Source of the DNA: Thermomucor indicae-seudaticae
Lineage: Eukaryota; Mucoromycota; Mucoromycetes; Mucorales; Lichtheimiaceae
Direction of reading: 5' to 3'
Assembly (NCBI GenBank): GCA_000787465.1
Contig: JSYX01000117.1
Coordinates: 1 to 64,000 of the forward strand
DNA length: 64,000 nt
This document shows positions 1 to 18,346 of the stretch, one piece after another. Under the pieces are notes generated by a model. It saw nothing but the letters and a program-made list of their open reading frames with translations. It did not search any database and was not told the origin of the DNA. Numbering within the stretch: the stretch's first letter is position 1; each line of letters starts with the position of its first letter. The position numbers and the translations under genes were made by a program.

Positions 1-1855
1 TTTTATATCACAGTGCAAATGTATTTCAATTTCACCGTAAATCTTCGTTAAAGCATGGCGCAAATTTCACTTGAAGTTGACGCAAACACTACCAACAGAG
101 GACGCAAAAAGTTATTCAAAAACCAGTAATTATGTCTCTTTGATCCACTGATATGGCAGCGTACGCACTTGTCATATACCTTGCTTTTCTGGTCAGGCAC
201 CCTGTTCTACTGGTTTTTTCCTCAATGTGCGCTGCATATTTCAGCGCGTAGACATGCAGTGACTGAGTTGACTAACATATTGAATATCGGTTGCAAAGTC
301 GGCTATATGAAAAATTGCATATAGCTAGCTTAGTATAAACTTCTGCAGTTTGAAAGGGTCACCAGCCAAAGATTCTGCAAACACAACCATCGCACGGGGT
401 TCTTAGTTCAATAAAAGCCAATACAGTATATTTTCGGTATAAACCGACTGCATCTAGTAATCCATTTTGTGGCTTTCCAGACGAGCGTACCGTGATCCAT
501 CGCACGAAACCTTTGTGTCAGACGGCTGAGGTATTGTAAGCTCAATAATTGACAATACTATGAGAAGTTCGTTTTTAAAGGGCGGTTGCTCTCATAAATA
601 GATCCATAGTACCGTGTTTGCGAATTAGATGTGGTGTAATGACAATAATTGGAGTCTGTCTTGGTCTAATAAAATCCCACATATCTACATGAACTGCTTT
701 GTTACTACTGTAATGATAATGATCATTGTGAACCTGCGATGGCCTGATCTATGCCAAGACATGATAGGCTGCTGTCCAGCTACCTTTTTGGGAAATGTTA
801 ACAACGTCCAAGGATGCAATAGTAGTGGAAGCTTTACATAGTCCTTAGCTACCTGTCCTGACTTTGGGTACTGACGGTCATTTGATTTGTGCATAAGCTT
901 TTATAGCCGAGCAACTTCTTCAGGACGGGTAGAAATGAGATTCTTTACCCATTTTTCAGGCGTCTATCTGAAATTTTTCATTCCTACAACTGGGCCGTGC
1001 TGGCGAGACGGTTCTTGAGGCTTAAAGTACGATTACGGTGTGCAGAGCTTATTCTCAGTGGTAGAATCTAGAGTGCCACACGGCGACAATGGTTGTCCCA
1101 AGGTTGTAATGGTACGCATTTGTTGTGTGGGAACGGGCACTCGGCAGCCTTGAGCCAGGTTCAATCTCCTTTGTCATACTTACAACTCTATGTAATGCAT
1201 CGTCATCGTTTTGATAATAAAATCAGACTATTAAAATCCATACAGTTACTACGTACACTGCAGTACGTATCATATCATTAGGCCAAAGCTTGTTCCATTG
1301 GCTAGGACCGGCTACTGTATGTAATTTAACATTTTTATGCGACCTACCCTGAAACTGGTAACATCCTGCCCTTAGTCATCCGTGGATGCTTGATACCTTT
1401 TGTTTGATTGGACCGGCTAACTTCTCTATTGAGGGCCTTTCTGGTTAGAGACAGTAAAATGATCATGCATTTACGCGAAAAAGGAGGTCTGTTTCACTAA
1501 GCCTCCATCACGCCTTATCATCGTCTCCTTTTTTCCCTTCCAATTCAGGTGGACAGACCTCATTCCAGTGATGTAATATGATGTACTACGTCGAGAATAC
1601 AATAGTCCCTTTCGTCATTGGATAAGGGAAGGGATCAAGATCACTTCATTTGGTCTGGGAAGTTGCACTGATAGCTCGGCATCCTGTTCGGCAATATGCA
1701 TGGTTTCCTTTTTATTAACTCTGGCATCTTGGCGCTTCTTTTTTTCTGTGCCTTTAGAGAAATGCTATATAAAACAAGCGATCGGGCGAGAGAAGAGGGG
1801 TGGGTGATTCAGAAGAAGCGGGTATCGGTTATTTTTTGTTGTTTTCAAGAACAAG
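1..1855. other. Gene-poor stretch, no convincing CDS
   Basis: I see no ORF with a recognisable family or a plausible exon chain here. Short open frames on both strands look random. The only structured element is a degenerate tRNA-Gly-like segment near 1041-1115, listed separately. Confidence 0.5.
1041..1115 (+). other. Degenerate tRNA-Gly(GCC)-like relic
   Basis: The segment contains CAGTGGTAGAAT, which matches the D-arm/A-box of eukaryotic tRNA-Gly. It is followed by TGCCAC at the anticodon-loop position (GCC) and GGCGAC. The T-arm equivalent (GGTTGTCCC) does not match GGTTCRANNCC, and the acceptor stem cannot be paired. It therefore looks like a dead tRNA or tRNA-derived repeat fragment. 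A chance match is possible. Confidence 0.3.
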
Positions 1856-2355
1856 TTATAAAGATGTATGTACACTGTTCACGTCTGATGATTCGGTTGT
1901 GTTTGTGGAAATCATCGAGGCATTATCGGTTGGATGATAGAAATGCAGGCAGTTAGGATCATGGTAATGATATGCAAACAGATTGTCGGATGAATAATCG
2001 TAGCCAAATCTTCTGAAATCAGAGGGTTCTCTGGAAAAGCAAAGAGATCGGCGACGGTGATAAGAGAGTTCGTAGGACGAGGCGTATGTCGCGTTGAGAG
2101 CAACAGCGCCTGTTGAATGGCAGCTATTGTACCCTGGTCGTTTGTTCCTGAAGGAAACAGGAACGTTGCGAGGAGTAGCATCGTGGATGACCGTATAAGA
2201 TTTGGTGGCTTCATAGGTTTGGCATGCCAAAGAACAAAAGCTCATATTCTGCGAAAAGGACAACATAAGTCTGTATGGCCAGATCATAACAATGGACAGT
2301 AAATTACTTCGTCTGGAAGACGCTTCTCGCAATACAAACAGATGTTGAGATCCAT
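1856..2355 (-). CDS. Ecl1-family small zinc-binding protein (life-span regulatory factor type)
   Basis: Two exons, 2355-2308 and 2248-1856, joined across a 59-nt GT-AG intron (donor GTAATT), give about 146 aa. The N-terminus reads MDLNICLYCEKRLPDE, and after the splice NMSFCSLACQTYEA. This gives a CxxC plus CxxxC cluster with a leading MDL, the hallmark of the fungal Ecl1/life-span regulatory factor family. Members are small nuclear or cytosolic proteins linked in yeasts to chronological life span and stress responses. The rest of the protein is low-complexity, rich in Ser, Tyr, His and Asn, which is usual for the family. Both Cys pairs fall in frame only if the intron is removed, which supports the model. 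No other recognisable gene lies within 2 kb. Confidence 0.72.
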
Positions 2356-4402
2356 GAAGCAGAGGGAGAGATTTTATGAGAGTGAAAAGGACAAAGGGAA
2401 GAAATGACCTGGCAGGGGTTCAAGGTTCAATTTATATCTTCCTGATAATGCATCGTGACCACTGCTCACCTGCTGCCACCAATACCGCAAAAGAAACGAT
2501 CCATTTTGCCAAGTGGTAACCATACATACGAGTGCTTTTTCTCACTCACACGACAAATCATAACACGTTGTTTTCATCTAGAGATCCTTATCAACCGCTG
2601 TCTCTTTTTCTCTCTTCATTCAGTGTGTACATGCTAGGACAGACAATAAGGGGTACGGATCCGACTTTTCTGGGGGCGGGAAGAGAGGAGAAAAGCGGGG
2701 GGAACGCACACACACACAGAGAGAGAGGGAGAGAGAGAGAAAGAGAACAAAAGGGGCGATGAGATTGGTTGACCCTCGTCGTGGGAACCGCCTAACGCCC
2801 TGTAGGGCTGTTTTCAGTGCCGTGCGGCAGAGCACAGACACTGTGTTTTAGTTTAATATACAAACATAAACACAACAGCTAAATAGATCTTCCTTAATTC
2901 CTTGCAACCAATATCGCGGTACGTTGCTAGTTAGAAAGTACTTTGGTCATACGTCACGTCGTACATCAAGGCATCCTGACGGAACCATGAGAAAAGAATC
3001 CAAAAATTGACCGAGATACGGTATATGAGCCACTTGGTCCAATGACCACGTGGACGGTGCATTTACATTTATATCCATATCGAAATGCAACGGGGAAGTC
3101 ATGCCTAAACCCAAAACAGTGTTCGGTGTTTAATTTTGGACATCCTCGGTTGCCAGGGCCGCTAAGCGTCGTAAACAATGGAACATGAAGTGTCCTTTAT
3201 CAAACATGAAGGTATGTCTGACCATACTACTACCTTTGGCGATATCATTATTACCTGTTCCAGCAGACAAGTAGAACGCATGTCAAAGAATGACTGCCAC
3301 AATAAATGATGAATGTAACATGCTGGCTGTATGCAACCTTGAGCAGTCAGCTAGGTCGCTCCTATCAGAATAGTGCTTGCTCTAGTAAGAAAAGGTCTTT
3401 CCCTGCTTTTGGCATACTGCCTTATATATGACCCATCCAGGAGCTTGTTTCAGTGCAGCGAAAACTGCGGAAAAGAGACAGCATGGTCAGGCTGGCTGCT
3501 CTACGTATATGGCATAGGATATTGGAAGCTTCGAGTAGTACGTATTTCAACGCCTTGTCTCGTAACGTTACGGATTCCTCTGAAAAAGAGGTCCTGGGAT
3601 TGGAGGCCGGTTAAGATTGAATACTGTATTATCAAGAAAACCAGTAAACAAAATGCTGTATATCCAAAAGGAGAACATTGGAGTGTGTTTCTTATACGTC
3701 TGTGTGTGATGCATCTACCTGCAGTCCCTGCTTTTTCCCTTCAATTCGTTTTAATTACTCGTCGGACGGACAAAGGAGATCGTCCGTCGGCTGATCATTA
3801 TGTCGTATACCTGCCCATAATAAGAAGTCCTCACGGGACGTTACTTAGACCAGTCCACAAACCCAACCCTATGATCACGCTCTTCGCGATATAATAACGC
3901 TATCTCACTTCTGGGAAGTAGCGCCAGTTACAACACGTGCTTGAATCCATTGGCTTATGGGTAGTAATCTTAACCCTTCAGCTCTCTTACAGAATAGCAA
4001 GGTGAAAAGACATAGTACATCACAAATTAAAGTGGAATCTTCCAAATGCAAATATGACATCTTTCTGCAAAGGCATAGTGTGTGCGTGCGTACGTCGACT
4101 TTATCCCGCTGTCGTACGCGAACCCTTATACTTCTACATTCGGTGTCGTCAGCTTCTAAGCTATCAGGATCCGCGTGATAGCCATTGCAGAGAAGGCCAT
4201 GTTTTACGATTACAGTACCAAACTAGCTCCAATGGTGCGTCCAATGAGAAGCAGAATTGATGTGAAATCCAGGATTTCATTTTACCATCCTTGGAAACTG
4301 ATTATGATTCCAGCAAAAGAAAATTTAATCAAGATTACACCAAACTATGCATTTTTTTGGTTCTGTTGCTTGGGAAATGAAATGGTATCATGATCACAGG
4401 AG
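2356..4402. other. Intergenic, about 2 kb, no supported gene
   Basis: A CA/GA microsatellite sits at 2707-2746, upstream of the Ecl1-like gene. An open frame of about 520 nt (3373-3894) lacks an ATG start, domains and plausible codon structure, so I do not call it. Nothing else is recognisable. Confidence 0.5.
2707..2746. repeat. (CA)6 plus GA-rich microsatellite
   Basis: Six CA dinucleotides are followed directly by about 28 nt of interrupted GA repeats. The tract lies about 350 bp upstream of the Ecl1-like start codon on the opposite strand orientation. It is probably length-polymorphic. Confidence 0.9.
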
Positions 4403-5432
4403 TTAATGGAAAAGTCCGTAAATGAACATTGCAGAGCTAAAGCAGGCGACAGCAAAAGCAATGCCCATAGCTCCAAAATCGCCGGGGAGTCGTCTAGCAG
4501 CATCATAAAAGCACGTCGGGCAATAGTTTGCTAAAATCCAGTTCAAAAAACCAATCAGTCTCTCTCGTTGTTCGTGATGTGCAAACTTTGGACATACATC
4601 CTGACAGGGGTCGATAGCTCTCGGGGCTGTAAAAGGCAATCGTCAATCGGGTATTCGGAGAGAGGTAGCCGGGCTCAGGATGCGCCGTCGGACCACGCTG
4701 ATCATAAAGCTGGATCTGATACAAGCCGTTGAACAGTGGTTGGTCAGCAGGCACATCCGAAAGATGCCAAACTGCACTGGTGGCTGCACCGTCCAATTGG
4801 GCAATGGTGTATGTTGCAGACTGAGGATTGACGGCAGCTAAAGTGATATTAACCGGTCGCACTTTCAGATCAGAATACGTCCAGATGAAGGTCACGTTTT
4901 CTTTGGGGTCGATTCGATAAAGCGGTGAGACCGATTTGCTGCCTGTTGGCTGAATGAAGCTGGCAGAACCCGGATACACAGTAACGCCAAAGGAACCGGT
5001 TGTCGGCAATCCAGCAACGGGATTTCCTGATGCTGCTGGCGCACTGCCGGACGCTGTCTGGTTGCTGTTTGCTTGCGGCGCCGTATTGATTACACTTGCA
5101 CTGGGTTGAGCTACAGTCGCTGGTGCTGATGCTGATGGACTGGCTGAGACAGAAGGTTGCGCAGACGGTTGTTGCTGTCCGGCTAAATGAAACAGAACGG
5201 CGTCAGACCAGGAACAGCGTGTGACCTCACCCCTTTTTCATGCGTTGCTTTACCTGCTTGAGGAACTGTGCACAGTGGCAAAAGAAAAGAATCCCTACAT
5301 CAGCAAAAAGAAGGAGTGTTCGAATTGAGGCACAAGTTACTTACCTCGTTTAACTAAATCAGGTTGCGCATAAGCAGTCAAACATAAAGATACTAATAGA
5401 ATTAAGGACAGTATAAGTGAACGCAATGTCAT
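4403..5432 (-). CDS. DUF7137-type secretory/membrane protein
   Basis: Exons 5432-5345, 5182-4598 and 4530-4403 give a 266-aa protein. Residues 1-22 (MTLRSLILSLILLVSLCLTA) form a signal peptide. A Ser/Ala/Pro/Gln linker follows, then a beta-rich domain of about 130 residues containing FGVTVYPGSASF, FIWTYSDLKVRP and IQLYDQRGPTAHPEPGYL. Next come a Tyr-x-Pro-Leu...Cys-x-x-Cys segment and a final hydrophobic helix of about 20 residues. This order matches the fungal domain of unknown function DUF7137. The second intron (67 nt, GTATGT...TTTTAG) is required, because without it the C-terminal membrane helix is out of frame. The first intron can be one 162-nt intron, or two introns around a 12-nt exon (5260-5249 region, TTCCTCAAGCAG); both keep the frame. 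The protein is probably ER, Golgi or plasma-membrane anchored with its domain in the lumen. Its function is unknown. Confidence 0.72.
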
Positions 5433-6364
5433 CTTTCCAAGATTAACCGAATGAAAAAATAAGGTGATGAAGGAGAAAGTCGAGAACAGTTTATTTTTTG
5501 TATTGTTTCCCCTTTTCCGGAGAAAGATATAAATAGAGCAAATCCAAAGAACAGGTGCGTGGTTCATCGCCCTTCCACGGCAATCCTGAATCCGTTATCA
5601 ATTGGGTCATCTATCAATTGACAGCGTCATTAACACAATATCTCTATAAGCCATTTGATGTGCCTGAGCCCACACCTTTCGACAAGCACTCTCTGTATTT
5701 TTTCTGAGCTTCAAGGCGAGCACCCCGCCCTTTCCAAATCCATCCTTGCCTGATTGAATACAGGAAGGGGCAAGAACATTTAGCCGCCAAAACTACACAT
5801 GGGTTACTGTAGAAAACGAAATTCGTTGACCATAATAATAAGATCAATTAAAGGCCATGTCATGCATGATACCCGTATTTCCAACACATTATGTAGTATA
5901 TTCATATATCAAAATATTTCAGCGGAATCAGACGCGTTCCTTTTGTGCAACATCAGCACCAAGAAAACTCATGTGCGTCTGTATGGAGATCTCTAGATAC
6001 AAAACTTGATTGAGAAAAAAAAGCATGAAATGTAATCTATCTATCAACAAACCAATATCGGTTCCTTTTAAACGCCAAGAAGAAAGCGAACCTTGATATG
6101 ACAGAGCTCAATGTACGATGGCGCAGTTACCACTATGGCTAAATGGAGCACAGCTTGAAGAGGCGTTATTAACTGAATCAGATCAGTCACGATTACTTGC
6201 ACTAACAGTGGTTCTACTGAGTTTAGGGCACCTTCAAACTTCCTGGGCGCTTGCGTGACCCACATCTTTGGGCTTGATCTTGTCATGGTGGTTGTACCTC
6301 TCTGTCAACAAAAGTCCGCTGTCCTTGGCTACGAGGGGCAACAGCAGTGGTCTGACGCCGCACT
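5433..6364. other. Intergenic, no gene seen
   Basis: The region lies between two divergently transcribed genes and should contain both promoters. I see no conserved ORF, RNA gene or strong repeat. Confidence 0.5.
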
Positions 6365-7521
6365 ATGGTTGAACAAGGTACAGTATGCGATTCAGTCGAA
6401 TCCAGCGAACCGTCTCTCCGTTCTCAGTTAAAGGGGGTCTCTGTTAGCGTCATTGAAAGAGTACCTATCATTTGCTATCGCGCTGGCAAAAGATGCAGGG
6501 AGCATCATCAAATCCGCTGTTGAAGATCGGTTGTCAGGATCTGGCGCCACGTTCCTCACGAAATACGACAATCCGACGGATCTAGTCACGGAGACTGACC
6601 AGGCGGTCGAAAAGTTTATCAAGGAACGTTTAGAGAAAGCCTATCCTCACCATCGGTAAGCTTTCAACTCCCTTTGTCCTTTTCTTCGATTGTTACCATT
6701 TTCTGAGGACGTCAGAAATACATAGCTTCATTGGCGAAGAAACGGTGGCATCTGGAGCAAAAACAGAATTTACCGAGGATCCTACTTGGATTGTGGATCC
6801 TATAGGTTAGCTAAATCTTAGGATACGAGATACATGTTACTCTGAATTTAACCCGCAGTGCGCATATGTAGACGGTACAACCAATTTTGTTCATGGCTTC
6901 CCGTACGTTGCGGTGTCCATTGGTCTGACAATCAACAAGGAACCTGTCGTGGGAGTCGTCTATTGTCCATTGATCAACGATCTTTATTCGGCGGCCAAAG
7001 GTCTTGGTGCCTTTTTGAACGAAACCATTCCGTTACCACTGTGCAGACCATCCCCGCCGTTATACGACCTGTCACGGTGCCTGGTAGCCACAGAAGCAGG
7101 GTCTGACAGATCGCCAAAAGTGTTTGATAAAAAAATGGCTTTCCTGCAAGCTCTACTTCGTCAAAAACGAGATGCAGACGATACAATTTCGGGCCAGGCG
7201 CATAGCGTACGCTGCACAGGGTCTGCCGCCATCAATATGTGTCTCGTTGCAAAGGGCGTTGTGGATGTCTACTGGGAAGTTGGGTGCTGGGAATGGGACG
7301 TGACGGCCGCAATCGTGATTGTTCAAGAAGCCGGTGGCATCGTCGTGACCGGAAGCTCAACGCCTGATCAAAGTCCCGTAAATATCTTTAGTCGCAAATA
7401 CATGGCTATTCGTCAAGGTTCAGACAGAGAAGACCAGTTCAAGATCGCTCGGCAAATGTGGAATATTATACCAGATGTAGACGCTCCACGAAAGCCTGTT
7501 CCTGGGGGCTTCGATTGCTAG
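6365..7521 (+). CDS. Inositol monophosphatase (IMPase)
   Basis: Four exons (6365-6377, 6448-6655, 6726-6805, 6872-7521) encode 316 aa. The protein hydrolyses myo-inositol phosphates to free inositol in the cytosol (EC 3.1.3.25 family). Motif A reads [12 protein letters not shown], with the metal-binding Asp residues. Motif B is WEWDVTAA, and the upstream GEE supplies the metal-binding Glu. The first exon is only 13 nt (ATGGTTGAACAAG) and is joined by a 70-nt intron to the exon that continues [18 protein letters not shown]. The long downstream frame has no ATG of its own at this point, so this tiny exon supplies the start. Length and motif spacing match eukaryotic IMPases. Fungal paralogues of the quinate cluster (QutG) are close relatives, but no quinate genes are nearby, so housekeeping inositol metabolism is the better guess. 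Confidence 0.93.
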
Positions 7522-8248
7522 ATAGACTAAATAGTTCTTCGCCCAATAGAGTGTGTTTCCATTTCGTTTTGACTCCTCCTATTACTATTATCATTATTAT
7601 TGTTATCTCTAAAGATTTATGTAATTAACGTGAAGTAGCCAGACTTGGATATATGAACCGTTTAGTTCATCACTAATATAAAGGAGGGTGAAGCGAACTT
7701 CACGTTTTCTGGAGCACACGCATCCATGACTGACCTTGTATGTTAAGGAATGGTCTGCCTCTGCTAAGTCTCGTTAGACTTTAGGTCATAGTTCCCACGT
7801 CTTTTAAAAGTCCAATCTGTTTATGTTAGGATATCCAGAAATGCTCAAACAAGCATGAAGCTACATCAAGCGAATCCTTCTCTTTTCGTTGGCGCTAACG
7901 GCATACTGTTTATTGATGAGACTTTTGCCCTACTTGAACGTATATTTTGCATCAACTGTAAACCAAATTTGCGCTAAAATGACGGCTAGTGAGTGCATGG
8001 TTTACGATAAAGAATTGTCTTCCGCTGAAACTTGGCTTTCAGTGAACGCAAAATGTACCTCGAACAGTGCATAAGTTCAATCATCGTTAGATACCTTTTC
8101 CTTCTCTTTCCATGGTAAAAGTAACATGTTACTTCCACCAAAGGGTATTCCCGCTGTGGCGGGGACAACCCCGCACCTGTTACCTCTGGAAGGCTATTTT
8201 AAAAAAATTCGGACGGGTTAAACTTGCGCTTTCTTGTCAGATCGCGAA
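7522..8248. other. Intergenic, no gene seen
   Basis: Holds the 3' end of the IMPase transcript and the promoter of the next gene. A short ATT/TATT-rich run lies near 7575-7607. No ORF or RNA gene is supported. Confidence 0.5.
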
Positions 8249-9233
8249 ATGCCGAAGAAAGGACCAAACAGCAAAGCTGAAGCAGCCAATGCAAAGAAAG
8301 CAGCTGCCAAGGCCGAAAAAGAGAGGGCCAAGGCAGCCGAGGCTGAAGCTCGTGAAGCCGAGAAATGGTCGCAAGGCGCCAAGGGTAAAAGCAAGAAGGA
8401 ACTTGAAGCCGAAAAGAAGGTACGCAGCAACTGCAAAGATTCCGCTCGATTGCAATTATTCTCACATGACATAATACTTGCCAGGCTGCTCAGAGAGCAA
8501 AGAAGGAAGAAATAGCTCGATTGCAGGTATATTAGGAATCTTTAAAAGTCAATGTCATTAGATCGCTGACATTGATCTGCGTAGGCTGAGGAAGAAAAGG
8601 AGCTGGCTAAATTCAAACCCAAGGGAGCCGATGTAAGGGATCGTCTTTTATAGAATAACGAAGCACTGGAATTAAAAGTATTCCATTTATATGTGACCAG
8701 AAAGCAGCAGCCAAGAAAGCTGCCAAGGTCGAAGCCGCTTCACAGGCCAGACGCACCATACCAGAATTTTCAGCAAGCAACATTGATGATGCTATCGATC
8801 TCTTGTCTTTGAGTAATGACAGAAAAGGTCCTCTGTCAAGTAAGGACATTGATCGTCATCCGGAGCGTCGATTCAAGGCTGCTTTGGCTGCATTCGAAGA
8901 AAGGTGGATAATTAGTCTGGGGTTTGCTGCGGGATCTATTATATATTAAACGGGGGTACCCATTAGGGAATTACCTCGCTTCAAGCAAGAGAATCCAGGT
9001 CTACGTCTGAGCCAGCTCAAGGAACTGATCTATAAGGCATTCCAAAAGTCGCCTGAAAATCCTTTCAACCAGTCCAACGTTGTTGCATACAATGCGACCG
9101 CAGAAGAAGCGCAAAGTATCAAAGGTATATGAATGAGCGTTGGTGTTGACAACATCGGATACTAACAGTATCATGCGACTGGACAACAGAACAAAAGCGC
9201 AAAGAGCTGGAAGACCGTCTTCGTACTGCATAA
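8249..9233 (+). CDS. CCDC124/Lso2-family ribosome-associated protein
   Basis: Six exons (8249-8419, 8485-8526, 8585-8632, 8701-8903, 8967-9124, 9190-9233) encode 221 aa. The protein starts MPKKGPNSKAEAANAKKAAA and continues as a highly charged Ala/Lys/Glu coiled coil. It ends with a conserved C-terminal domain: DRHPERRFKAALAAFEER, LPRFKQENPGLRLSQLKE and FQKSPENPFNQ. These are the signature blocks of CCDC124 (DUF1014), whose relatives bind idle 80S ribosomes and help them recover from dormancy. The middle exons are very short (42 and 48 nt) and keep phase 0. The last intron has a perfect TACTAAC branch site. Function is inferred from the family, but identity is strong because both the basic N-terminus and the HMG-like C-terminus match. 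Confidence 0.88.
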
Positions 9234-9740
9234 AATCTTCAGTGCCTCCGCTATCTTGCACATGGTTGCAAAAGGCGTTGTGTCGACAAAATCTTACCCA
9301 TTTTGCATTCACTGCTTATTTCATCCTCTCGCTCTGGACGATATGACTGTCAAATTCATGAGAGAAGTTGCATGAAAGACGATTTTGTAGTGGATATCGA
9401 ATGAAATGACCCATTTTTGCAAAAAATGTTACATAATACTACTCAGAGACTTTACTGATTAAGTCAGGATGATTGCTTCGTTGTGCTATGCCCTTATTAA
9501 AGATCTTTTGGTGGTGTTCTCGAGGCGGCTTTGCTCTGATTTCATTAGGATGATAGTTGCTGCGCAACGAGCTTGTTAACAGATGTGTGACTGCTTTCTA
9601 TTATGGGCCCGCTGCCGTTGGACGAATCCCAGACCCGAAAATCCTTTTAAAGCCCTTAACTTTCTTTGACGGGACAACTTCTTTGGATCTCTCCAATCCA
9701 TCAGTAGCTTCACTGCAAAGATTGAATTCCAATAATAATC
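9234..9740. other. Intergenic/promoter region of PRP8
   Basis: About 500 bp between two genes in the same direction. No ORF with family support is visible, and short open frames on both strands appear to be random. Confidence 0.5.
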
Positions 9741-17336
<7,596 letters not shown>

Positions 17337-18346
17337 AAATAATCAAAAATGTAACATTTCTTCGCTTTCCTTTTATTTTACATAAATAAAAATCAATCGA
17401 TTGTTTGATCGATGTCTGTAGAATATATAATGAGGACTTAACTAGTTATTATATTGAGCTCAAAAACAAAACTGATAAAGAAAGGATAGCCCGAACGTAG
17501 ACCTATATGGAAGACCATCAAGCGTGCAAGAAAGCGTAATAGACGACTTCTTAAAAATCCGATAGAGATCATAGACCCGACAGTCTGGTGCCGTACGGGG
17601 ATGCCGAAATAAAGCCATCTTGGAATGACCATGCATCACCACCTGTCAGGTTAGGTTTACCGAGACATGAGTTTGAATAGCCCATACGGATACCGGATAT
17701 AGAAATTTAGAGAAGTTCTTGCTAGAAAAGCAACAGTGCTTACAAGATGTGCAGCATATGCGGTGGAGAGACGATACCACAATACCACCCAGTGTCTTAT
17801 AGCTAAACATCTGATAATCCATGTCTAGGACGGAACTTGTACGCTTGCAGGCTTGCAACGCGAAAATAGACATAGAGGCCGCTGTCTTGACGATGACCGC
17901 GACATCATTCATTTAACTGGCGAACGCCCTGAGCAGCGGCTGTTGCGTAACTGAAAAATGAAGCAAGCGATCATTTTTGTTCTCATTTTTCTGTAATGCT
18001 TAAGCCCAAACGATTACGGTACGATCGTCTAACCCACCAGGATGTGTCCACAATGCGGGTTGGGTCGACGAAGTCTAGAAGTACCGATCAAAAACTTGGA
18101 TACGTTTCTTTTACTAAGCATCAATCATAGCATCGGAATGGCGACATCTACGCCTGCAGAAACATTGGAAGCATATTAGGCCGTGACAACAGATTAGGGT
18201 GTCGCTTAGACTCAAGACCAAAGCGAATGACGTCAGTCTCTAACTCCGTCAGATAAAACAAAAAAACAAGGATTTGGACCTTGCGAAGTTTCGGTCGATA
18301 TATTACACTAAGACTCCCTACTCTTTACCGACACCTCGCCTTAGAC
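17337..18346. other. Intergenic, no supported gene
   Basis: AT-rich 3' flank of PRP8 with AATAAA-like signals near 17387-17392, then about 900 bp without a convincing gene. An 88-codon ATG ORF on the minus strand (17646-17912) shows no recognised domain and is not called. Confidence 0.5.

Noticed and set aside
1144..1175. GGTTCAATCTCC resembling a tRNA B-box
   Set aside because: No A-box at the right distance and no cloverleaf pairing.
3373..3894. Plus-strand frame of 173 codons
   Set aside because: No ATG start, no domain, odd composition and no splice partners; regarded as chance or a very old repeat.
8199..8472. Antisense Leu/Phe/Ala-rich frames over the CCDC124 gene
   Set aside because: Shadows caused by the Lys/Glu/Ala-rich sense coding sequence.
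17646..17912. 88-codon minus-strand ATG frame
   Set aside because: Cys/Ser-rich, no recognisable domain, no codon or exon support.
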